NCBI RefSeq assembly: GCF_022808715.1
Contig: NZ_JAKZKX010000002.1
Span: 229,899-293,898, forward strand
Direction: 5' to 3'
Length of the DNA stretch: 64,000 nucleotides
Source of the DNA: Fundidesulfovibrio agrisoli
Lineage (GTDB): Bacteria > Desulfobacterota > Desulfovibrionia > Desulfovibrionales > Desulfovibrionaceae
The notes beneath the pieces were generated by a model. The model was not told the origin of the DNA. It did not search any database and worked only from the letters and a program-made list of their open reading frames with translations. Shown in pieces: positions 1 through 9,000 of the stretch (position 1 is the stretch's first letter; every line of letters begins with the position of its first letter). The position numbers and the translations under genes were made by a program.

Positions 1-1118
1 TTCATCACCTTCTCGACCTCGGCCACGTGCTTGCGGTCCTTGAGTTCGATGAAGTCGATGACCACCTGCCCGCCGATGTCGCGCAGGCGCAGCTGGTTGG
101 CCACCTCCACGGCGGCCTCCAGGTTGGTCTTGAGGGCCATTTCCTTGAAGTTGGTCTCTCCGCCGATCTTGCCGGAGTTGACGTCCACGGCGGTGAGGGC
201 CTCGGTGTGGTCGATGACCAGGCGCCCGCCGGAGGGCAGGGTCACGTCGCGGCCGTGCAGCTGGTCGATCTGCTTGCGCAGGCTGAACCGCTCCCACATG
301 CTGTGGTCGGTGTCGGGGTGCAGCCTGACCAGGCCCTGCCTGCGCGGGAAGACCAGCGCGGCCATCTCGGTGACGCGCTCGGCGGTCTCCTTGTCGTCCA
401 CCCAGACCTCGGCCACGTCGTCGGTGAGGTAGTCGCGCACGGCGCGGGCGGAGAGGTCGGGCTCCTGGTAGATCATGTTCGGCGTGGAGACGGAGGTGCC
501 CCTGGCGCGGACCTCTTTCCAGAGGCGCTTCAAGTAGCTGATGTCGCGCTCCAGCGCCGCCTTGGACTGGCCGATGGAGGCCGTGCGCACGATGACGCCG
601 ATGCCCTCGTCCAGCTTGACCCCGGCGGCGATCTCCTTGAGGCGCTTGCGTTCTTCCTCTTCCTCCACCTTGCGGGAGATGCCCTTCTGCTCGCGCCCGG
701 GGGTGAGCACGAAATAACGGCCCGGCAGCGACAGGTAGGAGGTGACGAAGGCGCCCTTGTTGCCCGTGGGCTCCTTGACCACCTGCACCAGCACTTCCTG
801 CCCCTTCTTGAGCACCTTCTGGATGGGGGGATACTTGCCCCGGCGCTCGCCGCTGGGCTCTTCCAGGTAGTATTCGGGGTGGACCTCGTCGATCTGGAGG
901 AACCCGTTGCGCTCGGCCCCGTAATTGATGAAGGCCGCCTGCAGCGAGGGATCGACGTTGTGGATCTTGCCTTTGTAGATGTTGCCGCGCGTCTTGGCCT
1001 GGTGCGTCATCTCCACGTAGTATTCCTGGAGAGCGCCGTCCTCAGAGACCGCCACCTCCACTTCCTCGCCGGGAAGCACGGAGATGAACATCTTACGCTT
1101 GCGCTTCTTTGTCGCCAT
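1..1118 (-). CDS. Ribonuclease E/G family protein, 3' part missing
   Basis: Partial gene: about 372 N-terminal codons are visible and the rest lies beyond the left edge. The product begins MATKKRKRKMFISVLPGEE. An S1-like RNA-binding region follows (about residues 35-130, with RGNIYKGKI and AAFINYGAERNGFL). The catalytic region then carries VDVNSGK and ends near DIGGQVVIDFIELKDR, where RNase E/G holds its metal-binding aspartates. Such enzymes make single-strand endonucleolytic cuts in rRNA precursors and mRNA. The missing C-terminus means RNase G cannot be told from a longer RNase E. The lysine/arginine-rich start is short and could be an RNA-contact tail. It is the last gene visible on this strand, downstream of a radical SAM gene with a 90-base gap. 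Confidence 0.93.
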   Translation of the reverse strand, partial: MATKKRKRKMFISVLPGEEVEVAVSEDGALQEYYVEMTHQAKTRGNIYKGKIHNVDPSLQAAFINYGAERNGFLQIDEVHPEYYLEEPSGERRGKYPPIQKVLKKGQEVLVQVVKEPTGNKGAFVTSYLSLPGRYFVLTPGREQKGISRKVEEEEERKRLKEIAAGVKLDEGIGVIVRTASIGQSKAALERDISYLKRLWKEVRARGTSVSTPNMIYQEPDLSARAVRDYLTDDVAEVWVDDKETAERVTEMAALVFPRRQGLVRLHPDTDHSMWERFSLRKQIDQLHGRDVTLPSGGRLVIDHTEALTAVDVNSGKIGGETNFKEMALKTNLEAAVEVANQLRLRDIGGQVVIDFIELKDRKHVAEVEKVM

Positions 1119-1208
1119 GCGAAATTCTCCTACCGCGGGGCCATCTGCGCCGGAATTGTGGCGCGAGGGGTACGGAGCGGCCCTGTGGCGTGGGCCCGGC
1201 CCTGCGGA

Positions 1209-2186
1209 TCAGTTTCTGCCACAAAAATAAAATATGTCGCCCTGGAGCTCGGTAGCCTGCACGAGGCCCCTGCGCAACAACTCGTCCAGCAAATTCCTCA
1301 AGGGTTCTTCCGGCAGGCCAAGGGCCGAAGCGAGACCGGATAAGGTCTGCGGCCGCCTGGCAAGGGAATCGAGCACCCTCATGCTCATGGTATGTAGCCC
1401 GTCACCCGTGCTGTTGTCCAGTCCGGGGGCAAAATGTCGGGCTTTTTCCGGCACTTCCACCTGGCTTGCCGTCAAGGGGCACAGCCGCTGGCGGAAATGC
1501 TCCAATGTGGCAGGCGGGGCGGGCAGGGCCTGGGGGTAGGCGCCGGGGCGGGTCATGGTGGTCACGTCCACCCTGTCCGGGCCCAGTTCGGCGCAGAAGG
1601 CGGCCAGGCGCTCCAGGTTCTCCTCGGAGTCGTTGACGCCCGCAAGCACCAGCACCTCCAGGTACATCCTGCCGGTGAACTCCTGGCGCAGCTGCAAAAG
1701 CCCGCGCCGGATGTCCACCATGGAGACGCCCCCGGCGGGCCGGTTCACGGCGTTGAACTCCAGCGGCACCAGCGCGTCCATGGAGGGCAGCAGGATGTCC
1801 GCCTGGCACAGCTCGGCGCGCACCTGCGGGTCGGAAACCAGGCTGGAGTTGGTCAGCACCGCCACGGGCACGCCGGGAACCAGCTCCCGCACGCCCTCGA
1901 TGATGCGCCCCATGTCGGAGTTGAGCGTGGGCTCGCCCATGCCGCCCAGGGTGACCACCTCGAACTCGGGGTGGTCGTGGAAGAGCCAATAGGCCAGCTC
2001 GCCCAGCAGCTTGTCCGCGGGGACGTAAGGCTTGCGCTTGGTGGTCAGCGCCCTGGTGGCGCCCACCTCGCAGTACAGGCAGTCGAAGGAGCAGATCTTG
2101 GCCGAGAGCAGGTCCAGCCCGAGGGATGCGCCCAGGCGGCCGGAGCGCACCGGCCCGAAGATGAGTCCCGGGTGCTCAACGGACAT
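1209..2186 (-). CDS. Radical SAM protein
   Basis: 325 residues from the ATG at 2186. An upstream in-frame start would add 20 residues with no family resemblance. The radical SAM cluster motif CSFDCLYCE (CX3CX2C) lies near residue 35, followed by GGMGEPTLN, the glycine-rich SAM-contacting segment. The TIM-barrel core continues to about residue 230. The last ~70 residues (SMRVLDSLARRPQTLSGL and on) look like a winged-helix DNA/RNA-binding tail. This arrangement resembles the uncharacterised DVU-type radical SAM proteins related to wyosine/Elp3-like enzymes; the substrate is unknown. It is divergent from the tRNA methyltransferase gene, with about 85 bases between the starts, which is circumstantial support for an RNA-related role. 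Confidence 0.85.
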   Translation of the reverse strand: MSVEHPGLIFGPVRSGRLGASLGLDLLSAKICSFDCLYCEVGATRALTTKRKPYVPADKLLGELAYWLFHDHPEFEVVTLGGMGEPTLNSDMGRIIEGVRELVPGVPVAVLTNSSLVSDPQVRAELCQADILLPSMDALVPLEFNAVNRPAGGVSMVDIRRGLLQLRQEFTGRMYLEVLVLAGVNDSEENLERLAAFCAELGPDRVDVTTMTRPGAYPQALPAPPATLEHFRQRLCPLTASQVEVPEKARHFAPGLDNSTGDGLHTMSMRVLDSLARRPQTLSGLASALGLPEEPLRNLLDELLRRGLVQATELQGDIFYFCGRN

Positions 2187-2272
2187 GGCTAAACCCCGGC
2201 TTGACAGGTGGAGCCTGGAGGGACACAGTGTCGTGCTCGACGACACCGAAGAAAAAAAGGATGCATTCCGGC

Positions 2273-3094
2273 ATGATTGAAACCGGAGAATTGGTACTGC
2301 TCATAAGCCCCGAGGGCAAGCGCTATCTTCGCACGCTGGTGCCTGACACCACCTTCCACACCCAGGACGGTCTGCTGCACATGTCCGAGGCGGCCCAGGC
2401 CGGGTTCGGGGCGGTGGTGCGCACCCACAAGGGCAAGCCCTACCGCGTGATGCGCCCCACCCTCTACGACTGCATCAAGGGCGTGCGCCGCGCCACCACC
2501 ATCATGTACCCCAAGGAGATCGGCTACATCCTGCTCAAGCTGGGCGTGGGCCCGGGCAGGCGCGTGATCGAAGCGGGCAGCGGCTCCGGCGGGCTCAGCA
2601 CCGCCCTGGCCTGGATGGTGGGCGACAACGGCCGCCTCTACACCTGCGAGAAACGCACGGAGTTCTACGAACTGGCCGGGGAGAACCTGGAGCGCGTGGG
2701 CCTGGCCCATCGCGCCACCCGCTTCAACCTCGACATCGCCGACGGCTTCCCCGAGGAGGCCCGGGGCGCGGACGCCCTCTTCCTGGACGTGCGCACCCCC
2801 TGGGACTACCTGGAGCAGGCCGCCGACATCATCTGTCCCGGCGCGCCCGTGGGCTTCCTGCTGCCCACCGTGAACCAGATCAGCGACCTGCTGCGCGGCC
2901 TGGAGAACTCCCCCTTCGAGGACATCGAGGTGCTGGAGATCATGCTGCGGCGCTACAAGCCCGTTGCCGACAGGCTGCGCCCCGAGGATCGCATGGTGGC
3001 GCACACCGGGTTCCTTGTTTTCGCCAGGCACAGGGGCCTCGACGTTCAGGAGGAACAGCCGCATGACGAAGACGCTGCTGAAGTACCTCAATGA
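2273..3094 (+). CDS. trmI: tRNA (adenine-58-N1)-methyltransferase, TrmI family
   Basis: 273 residues from the ATG at 2273 (MIETGELVLLISPEGKRYL). An ATG at 2261 would add four residues and sits directly against the AAGG, so 2273 is preferred. The N-terminal beta domain holds the family pattern of a small barrel, with HTQDG near residue 35. The methyltransferase domain has the SAM-binding loop EAGSGSGGLSTALA and the acidic ribose contact TCEKR. TrmI-type enzymes make m1A58 in the T-loop and act as tetramers; many bacteria lack them. The 3' end overlaps the next gene by 32 bases, so the two are probably translationally coupled. Confidence 0.88.
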   Translation: MIETGELVLLISPEGKRYLRTLVPDTTFHTQDGLLHMSEAAQAGFGAVVRTHKGKPYRVMRPTLYDCIKGVRRATTIMYPKEIGYILLKLGVGPGRRVIEAGSGSGGLSTALAWMVGDNGRLYTCEKRTEFYELAGENLERVGLAHRATRFNLDIADGFPEEARGADALFLDVRTPWDYLEQAADIICPGAPVGFLLPTVNQISDLLRGLENSPFEDIEVLEIMLRRYKPVADRLRPEDRMVAHTGFLVFARHRGLDVQEEQPHDEDAAEVPQ

Positions 3095-3482
3095 GCAGCT
3101 CCAGACGGAGATAGCCTCCTTCCTGGAGTACTCGCTGCGCTCCGCATCCTGCGGGGACCCTTGCATGGAGCGCGAGCTGGCCGCCTTCGCCCTGGAAGAG
3201 GCCGAGCACATCCGGCAGCTCATGGCCCTCATCGCCCGCAACGGCGGCGAGGTCTCCATGAGCGCCCCTCAGAGCTTTCCGGCCGACTCCCTGGACGACT
3301 TCTTCGAGCGCAGCCTGGCCCGCGAGGATGACGCCATCCTGCGCTACACCGTCCTGCTGCCGCTGCTCCCCACCGAGGCCGACCGCGCGGTGTTGCAGTC
3401 CTCCATCGACCAGGAGGCCCTGCACCGCGAACAGATCCTCCGGCTGCGTTCGGCCTGCGGGCACTCGGCGGACCGTTCCTGA
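3063..3482 (+). CDS. Ferritin-like / bacterioferritin-type protein
   Basis: 139 residues, starting at the ATG at 3063 inside the end of the tRNA methyltransferase gene (start MTKTLLKYLNEQLQTEIASF). It is all alpha-helical in composition and carries two helix pairs with E-x(n)-ExxH spacing: QTEIASFLEYS, then EEAEHIRQL (ExxH) and later QEALHREQI (ExxH). This is the di-iron ligand pattern of ferritin-like four-helix proteins. At 139 residues it is shorter than a typical bacterioferritin (about 155-160), and the haem-binding methionine cannot be assigned with confidence. A role in iron storage or peroxide/oxygen protection is an inference from the fold. It could equally be a rubrerythrin-like domain without the rubredoxin tail. 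Confidence 0.75.
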   Translation: MTKTLLKYLNEQLQTEIASFLEYSLRSASCGDPCMERELAAFALEEAEHIRQLMALIARNGGEVSMSAPQSFPADSLDDFFERSLAREDDAILRYTVLLPLLPTEADRAVLQSSIDQEALHREQILRLRSACGHSADRS

Positions 3483-3699
3483 ACGCCCCGCACATGAACA
3501 CATTGTAATCAAGCGGCCCGAATTTCCGTAGGCCCTGACATCCCGGCGTGTTAGCTATTCCGGCTGAACGCGGATGCGCGCCTTGGGGCCCGCCGTGGGG
3601 TGGCGGCCCTTTGCAGCCCCGGCCCAATCTGCTACCGCCGCGCAGGGCGGCGCAGCGCCGGAAAAGCCTTCGTCGCATGAATGGAGCGACCGATACAGC

Positions 3700-4461
3700 A
3701 TGGATGTGATCGAGCAGATAGCGAAGTTGTGGCCCCGCAACGGCAAGGCTGTCGCCCTGACCGGAGCGGGGATTTCGGTGGCCAGCGGCATCCCGGACTT
3801 CCGCAGCCCGGGGGGCCTGTGGTCCCGCTACGACCCCATGCGGGTGGCCACCGTCGAGGCCCTGGACGACAACCCCGCCGCCGTGTGGGACTTCCTGATG
3901 GACGCCGTGCGCGTGATGGACGCCGCCAGCCCCAACCCGGCGCACCTGGCGCTGGCCCGCCTGGAGCGGGAGGGCCTGCTGGAAGCGGTCGTGACCCAGA
4001 ACATCGACGGGCTGCACCAGCGCGCGGGCTCCTTGAACGTGGTCGAATTCCACGGCGGCATGGCCAGCTACCACTGCAACGCCTGCAAGGAGGCCTACCC
4101 AGCCTCGCAGGCGTCCGCGATCACGGCGGCCACCGCTCCCTGGCGTTGCTCCTGCGGCGGCGTGGTCCGGCCGGACATCGTCTTCTTCGGGGAGGCCATC
4201 CCACTTGACGCCTTGAACAAAAGCGGTCAATTGGCCTCCGGTGCGGAGTTGCTGCTCATCGCCGGGACGTCGTGCGAGGTGGCCCCGGCCAATGCATTGC
4301 CCGCGCTGTGCAACCGCACCGGCGGGAAAGTAGTCGAGATAAACGTCCAGTCGAGCCGCATGGCGCACTTGTGCGAGGCCGTGGCCAGCGGCAAGGCTGA
4401 AGAACTCCTGCCCAGGCTGGCCGACCTGCTGCTGGGCACGCGAAACCATACCGCAAGGTGA
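3700..4461 (+). CDS. Sir2 family NAD-dependent protein deacylase
   Basis: 253 residues. The ATG at 3700 was chosen because the sirtuin core begins at once (MDVIEQIAKLWPRNGK); longer readings add low-complexity sequence. NAD-binding motifs are GAGISVASGIPDFR (residues 22-35) and TQNIDGLH (99-106). The catalytic histidine is H118 in EFHGG. Zinc ligands are C126-x2-C129 and C150-x-C152, and the C-terminal NAD-contact segment is AGTSCEVAPA. The desuccinylase Y/R pair of class III sirtuins is not obvious, so deacetylase activity is the simpler guess. It sits four bases before tolQ in the same direction, suggesting one transcript, which is an uncommon partner for tol genes. Confidence 0.92.
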   Translation: MDVIEQIAKLWPRNGKAVALTGAGISVASGIPDFRSPGGLWSRYDPMRVATVEALDDNPAAVWDFLMDAVRVMDAASPNPAHLALARLEREGLLEAVVTQNIDGLHQRAGSLNVVEFHGGMASYHCNACKEAYPASQASAITAATAPWRCSCGGVVRPDIVFFGEAIPLDALNKSGQLASGAELLLIAGTSCEVAPANALPALCNRTGGKVVEINVQSSRMAHLCEAVASGKAEELLPRLADLLLGTRNHTAR

Positions 4462-4465
4462 TACT

Positions 4466-5206
<741 letters not shown>

Positions 5207-5207
5207 C

Positions 5208-5657
5208 ATGGGCATGTCCACAGGGGGCGGCGGGGAGGGCTTCCTCGCCGAGATCAACGTCACGCCCTTCGTGGACGTGATGCTGGTGCTGCTCATCATC
5301 TTCATGGTCACCGCGCCCATGATGACCCAGGGCCTCGAGGTGGACCTGCCCCAGACCAAGGCCGTCACCACCCTGCCCAAGGACTCCGAGAACATCGTGC
5401 TGACCATCAAGAAGGAAGGCACCCTGCACATTGACGAGTACACGGTCACCATGGACGAGCTGCCCGGCCACATCAAGCGCCTGGTCACCGACCAAAAGAA
5501 GCTCATGTTCCTGCGCGCCGACAAGGAAGTGCCCTACGGCCTGGTGGTGCAGGTGATGGGCGTGCTCAAGACCGCGGGCGTGGACAAGCTTGGCGTGGTG
5601 GCGGAACCCGACGCCCCCGCCAAGGAAGAAAAAACCCAGGCCCGTCAGAAAAAGTGA
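5208..5657 (+). CDS. tolR: TolR, ExbD/TolR family
   Basis: 149 residues. A short cytoplasmic N-terminus with a glycine run (STGGGGEGFLAEINVTPFVD) leads into one membrane helix, DVMLVLLIIFMVTAPMM (about residues 24-41). The helix contains the essential aspartate (D24 region, PFVDVMLVLL). The periplasmic domain follows, with the family pattern QGLEVDLPQ and later LRADKEVPYG. It pairs with TolQ in the proton-driven motor and contacts peptidoglycan in E. coli. The alanine/lysine-rich C-terminal tail (EPDAPAKEEKTQARQKK) is longer than usual. Starts immediately after tolQ. Confidence 0.95.
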   Translation: MGMSTGGGGEGFLAEINVTPFVDVMLVLLIIFMVTAPMMTQGLEVDLPQTKAVTTLPKDSENIVLTIKKEGTLHIDEYTVTMDELPGHIKRLVTDQKKLMFLRADKEVPYGLVVQVMGVLKTAGVDKLGVVAEPDAPAKEEKTQARQKK

Positions 5658-5694
5658 CGCCGCCACGCCTTAGCGGCGGCGCCCTCAGATAAAC

Positions 5695-6840
5695 ATGCGC
5701 TATCTTAGCTGGCTTTTTTCCATATTCCTCCACCTCACGGTGGTGTTGGGGAGCATCCTGCTCACCAATCTGGAGATGCGCACCATCCGCCTGGACGTCC
5801 CCGTCTACGAGGTGGAGCTCATCGACCTGCGCACCCCCGGCCCCGCCCTGAAGCCCGACGCCGCCCCTGGCTGGGAAGGCGAGGGCCAGCCCGGCCAGCC
5901 CAACACCCCCGAGCCTCCCGGCCCCAAGGCCGACGTGCCCCCCGGCCCGCAGGAGGCCAAGCCCATCCCCGAACCGCCCAAGCCCGACCAGGCCGAGCTC
6001 AAGGCCCAGCAGGAAGCGGCCAAGAAGGCCGCCGAGGACGCGGCGAAAAAGGCGGCCGAAGAGGCTGCCAAGAAGGCCGCGGCCGAAGACGCCGCCAAGA
6101 AAGCCGCCGCCGAGAAGGCAGCCGCTGAAAAGGCGGCCGCCGAGAAGGCCGAGGCCGCGCGCATTGCGGCTGAAAACGCCAAGCGCGAGAAAGAGGCCGC
6201 CGAGAAGGCGGCCAAGGAAAAAGCCGCCAAGGAGGCCGCCGACAAAGCCGCCAAGGAGAAGGCGGCCAAGGACGCGGCTGACAAGGCAGCCAAGGAGAAG
6301 GCCGAGAAGGAAGCGGCCGAGAAGGCCGCCAAGGAGGCCGCCGACAAGGCAGCCAAGGAAAAAGCCGCCAAGGACGCTGCCGACAAGGCCGCCAAGGAAC
6401 GTCAGGACGTGCTCAACCAGGCCCTCAAGGACGCCAAGTCCAAGGCGGGCGGTTCCGGCTCGTCCAACGCCAACACCGTGGCCCAGGAGCTGGCCAAGCT
6501 GCGCCAGCAGGCCGGCCAGGGCGGTGGCGGCGGCGGTGGCGGTGGCGGCGGCGGTGGCGCGGGCGCCACGTTGCAGGTCTACGCCGCCATCGTGGAGAAG
6601 CTCGTCAAACAGAACTGGCGCTTCCCGCAGTTCGCCAACCTGAAGCTCGTCTGCCAGGTGGAATTGCAGATCGCCAGGGATGGACGAATCCAGAATATGA
6701 GAATAGTCCAGTCATCGGGTCGCGCGGATTTCGACAACTCGGCGCTGCGGGCCGTGCAGGAGACCGAAAACCTGCCCGCTCCGCCCTCGCCCACGTTGAA
6801 TCTGCTCACACTCAATTTCAACTCCCAGGAACAGCGTTAA
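5695..6840 (+). CDS. tolA: TolA / TonB-like energy transducer
   Basis: 381 residues. Residues 5-25 form the single inner-membrane helix (WLFSIFLHLTVVLGSILL). A proline-rich segment (about 45-100) follows, then a very long alanine-lysine-glutamate helix (about 100-245) made of degenerate KAAAE / AKEKAA units, as in TolA domain II. A run of 13 glycines (about 275-287) links to a C-terminal TonB/TolA domain of about 95 residues (VEKLVKQNWRFPQF to the end). The protein spans the periplasm and transmits TolQR force to TolB-Pal. The glycine run is unusually long and encoded by GGC/GGT codons. Repetitiveness of the DNA here reflects the protein. Confidence 0.92.
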   Translation: MRYLSWLFSIFLHLTVVLGSILLTNLEMRTIRLDVPVYEVELIDLRTPGPALKPDAAPGWEGEGQPGQPNTPEPPGPKADVPPGPQEAKPIPEPPKPDQAELKAQQEAAKKAAEDAAKKAAEEAAKKAAAEDAAKKAAAEKAAAEKAAAEKAEAARIAAENAKREKEAAEKAAKEKAAKEAADKAAKEKAAKDAADKAAKEKAEKEAAEKAAKEAADKAAKEKAAKDAADKAAKERQDVLNQALKDAKSKAGGSGSSNANTVAQELAKLRQQAGQGGGGGGGGGGGGGAGATLQVYAAIVEKLVKQNWRFPQFANLKLVCQVELQIARDGRIQNMRIVQSSGRADFDNSALRAVQETENLPAPPSPTLNLLTLNFNSQEQR

Positions 6841-6843
6841 GAC

Positions 6844-8166
6844 ATGACAGCTCCCCGCGGCATCATCAAACTGCTGGCCACGGCGTGTGCGGCGCTCTGC
6901 CTCTGCTCCGCCGCCTTCGCTCAGGACAATCTCTCCGTGGACATCCACGGCCCGGGCCAAGCCCGTATGAACGTGGTCCAGGCGCAGCCCTTCGGAGACC
7001 CGAACCTGCCGAGCGACGCCCAGTACCTCAACGAGCTCATCCGCAAGAACCTCTCGTTCATGCCCTTCCTCAAGGTCATGAGCGACGCCGACATTCTCGG
7101 CGGGGCGCGCCTCTCCGGCCCCAAGGCCGACCAGATCGACTTCAAGCCCTTCTCCCTTGCCAAGGTGGACCTGATGATCACCTCGGTCTGGAAGCCGGGC
7201 AAGGGCATGGGCGACGTTGAACTGCGCGCCTTCGAGGTGTTCTCCCAGAAGCTCCTGCTGGGCAAGGTGTACTCCGGCGTCACCCGTGACCAGCTGCCCG
7301 AGGTGGCCGACCGCTTCTGCATGGAGCTCATGGCCCTGCTCACCGGCCAGGGCACCATCTTCAAGGCCAAGCTGGCCTTCGTGCGCCCCTCCGGCAAGGG
7401 CAAGGACATCTGGATGGTCGGGGCCATGGGCCGCGACCTGGCCCAGGTGACCCGCTACGGCGACCTGGGCATGGCCATCTCCCCGGCCTGGTCCTGGGAC
7501 GGCTCGCGCATCTGCTTCACCCTGATCGGCTCCACCTCGCACTATCTGGGCGTCTGGGGCGGGGGCAAGGCCAACGTGTACACGCTGCCCAGCTCCACGG
7601 TCATCAGCCCGCACTTCACCCCCGGCGGCTCCATCGCCGTGGCCCTGAACATCCGGGGCAACACCGACATCTTCACCCTCGACGGTTCCTACAAGAACAC
7701 CGCCGGCACCCTGGTGGCGGACTCCTCCATCGACGTCTCCCCCAGCTTCGACCAGTCCGGCAATCTGATGGCCTTCGTCTCCGACCGGCTGGGCAACCCC
7801 AACGTGTTCATCAAGGACCTCTCCTCCGGTTCGGTGCGCCGGGCCTCCAAGAGCGGGTACAACACCAACCCCTCCATGAGCCCGGACGGCAAGTTCGTCA
7901 CCTACTCCAAGCAGGGCGGCGGCGGCCACCGCATCTACGTGTACGAGGTGGCCACCGACTCGGAAAAGCAGGTGAGCTTCGGCCCCGGCTCCGATGAGAA
8001 CCCCAGCTTCGCGCCGGACAGCTACTTCATCGCCTTCTCCTCCAGCAGGGCGGGCGGTCGCAAACTGTACCTGACCACCCGCAACGGAGACGGCGCAGTG
8101 CAGATTCCCACCGGTGAAGGCGAAGCCCTGATGCCCGCCTTCAGCCCGGTCGTCGGAAAGGATTGA
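6844..8166 (+). CDS. tolB: TolB, periplasmic beta-propeller of Tol-Pal
   Basis: 440 residues with a Sec signal peptide (LLATACAALCLCSAAFA, cleavage near residue 27 before QDNLSVDIHG). The N-terminal TolB alpha/beta domain runs to about residue 170. A six-bladed WD40-like propeller follows, showing repeated blade endings such as SWDGSRICFT, SFDQSGNLMAFVSD, PDGKFVTYSKQ and APDSYFIAFSSSRAGGRKLY. TolB moves between Pal and TolA and helps pull the outer membrane inwards at division. Three bases separate it from tolA. Length and architecture are standard. Confidence 0.96.
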   Translation: MTAPRGIIKLLATACAALCLCSAAFAQDNLSVDIHGPGQARMNVVQAQPFGDPNLPSDAQYLNELIRKNLSFMPFLKVMSDADILGGARLSGPKADQIDFKPFSLAKVDLMITSVWKPGKGMGDVELRAFEVFSQKLLLGKVYSGVTRDQLPEVADRFCMELMALLTGQGTIFKAKLAFVRPSGKGKDIWMVGAMGRDLAQVTRYGDLGMAISPAWSWDGSRICFTLIGSTSHYLGVWGGGKANVYTLPSSTVISPHFTPGGSIAVALNIRGNTDIFTLDGSYKNTAGTLVADSSIDVSPSFDQSGNLMAFVSDRLGNPNVFIKDLSSGSVRRASKSGYNTNPSMSPDGKFVTYSKQGGGGHRIYVYEVATDSEKQVSFGPGSDENPSFAPDSYFIAFSSSRAGGRKLYLTTRNGDGAVQIPTGEGEALMPAFSPVVGKD

Positions 8167-8212
8167 TACACGCTAAGATTTCCATCGTGAAAGACTGAGG
8201 CATTAGTTTGGA

Positions 8213-8274
8213 TTCGCCCCCCGGCGGACTTGCCTTTTTCATCTAAGAGAGTATGAGTTTCGCCCGTTGGCGGA
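8213..8274. promoter_or_regulatory. Twin short hairpins between tolB and pal
   Basis: Two hairpins with the same stem sequence lie 46 bases apart in the 177-base tolB-pal gap. At 8213-8228 TTCGCC pairs with GGCGGA around a CCCC loop. At 8259-8274 the same arms flank a CGTT loop. The first is followed by CTTGCCTTTTTC, so it could be a weak terminator or an RNA-processing point that lets pal be expressed separately from tolB. The duplicated arms are seen directly; function is inference. Confidence 0.45.
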
Positions 8275-8343
8275 TCAATTTTCCGTACAGCGTAACGCGG
8301 TAATGGGTGGCCGCGTCATCTACCGCAAGAGGAGGATCAACTC

Positions 8344-8850
8344 ATGAAGAACAGACTGTTATTGGCTATTTTGGCTCTTATGTGCGTCTCGCTGCTGAGC
8401 TTCGGCTGCGCCAGCAAGAAGGTCGCCGGACCCGACAAGGACTCCTGGGAAGAGCAGGAGCGCGAGCGCCTCGCCAAGGAGCGCGAACTGCGCGAAAAGC
8501 TGGCCAAGGTCGCCGGTGAGCTCGGCTCCATGATCTACTTCGATCTGGACCGCTACGACCTCAAGCCCGAATCCCGCCAGATCCTGACCCGCAAGGCCGA
8601 GATCCTGAAGCAGTACCCCGAGATCAAGCTGGTCGTCGAGGGTCACTGCGACGAGCGTGGCACCGCCGAGTACAACCTCGCCCTGGGCGAGCGCCGCGCC
8701 CGCGCCGCGGCCGACTACCTGGCCAACCTGGGCGTCACCGCTTCCCGCCTCTCCATCGTGAGCTACGGCAAGGAGCGTCCCCTGGATCCCGGCCACAACG
8801 AAGCCGCCTGGTCCAAGAACCGTCGCGACGAGTTCAAGCCCAGCTACTAG
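8344..8850 (+). CDS. pal: Pal, peptidoglycan-associated lipoprotein
   Basis: 168 residues. A lipoprotein signal peptide ends in the lipobox LSFGC, giving lipidation at Cys22. A short charged coiled stretch (EEQERERLAKERELREKL) follows, then an OmpA-like peptidoglycan-binding domain (about residues 60-165) with the characteristic EGHCDERGTAEYNLALGERRA. Anchored in the outer membrane, it holds peptidoglycan and binds TolB. A strong ribosome site (AGGAGG, 9 bases before the ATG) precedes it, in line with the high abundance of Pal. It is separated from tolB by 177 bases with two hairpins and is followed by a good terminator. ybgC and cpoB, often found with tol-pal, are not here. Confidence 0.96.
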   Translation: MKNRLLLAILALMCVSLLSFGCASKKVAGPDKDSWEEQERERLAKERELREKLAKVAGELGSMIYFDLDRYDLKPESRQILTRKAEILKQYPEIKLVVEGHCDERGTAEYNLALGERRARAAADYLANLGVTASRLSIVSYGKERPLDPGHNEAAWSKNRRDEFKPSY

Positions 8851-8873
8851 ACCGCACGAGCATCTGCTGACAG

Positions 8874-8904
8874 AAAGGCCGCAGGGTTTCCTGCGGCCTT
8901 TTTT
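8874..8904 (+). terminator. Rho-independent terminator after pal
   Basis: AGGCCGCAGG pairs with CCTGCGGCCT around a GTTT loop, followed by a T run (TTTTTT). It lies 24 bases after the pal stop codon and closes the sirtuin-tol-pal unit. Confidence 0.9.
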
Positions 8905-9000
8905 CTTTGGCCTGCGGATTGCCCAGCCCCGTTTCGCCCGCAGCGTGGCGACAGACAGCCGAGACACCCCGGGCGGCAGCCCGGTCAGGAGAACGCAACG

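Noticed and set aside
6001..6400. Repetitive DNA as a tandem-repeat or CRISPR-like array
   Set aside because: It encodes the degenerate KAAAE helix of TolA in frame; there are no constant-length spacers.
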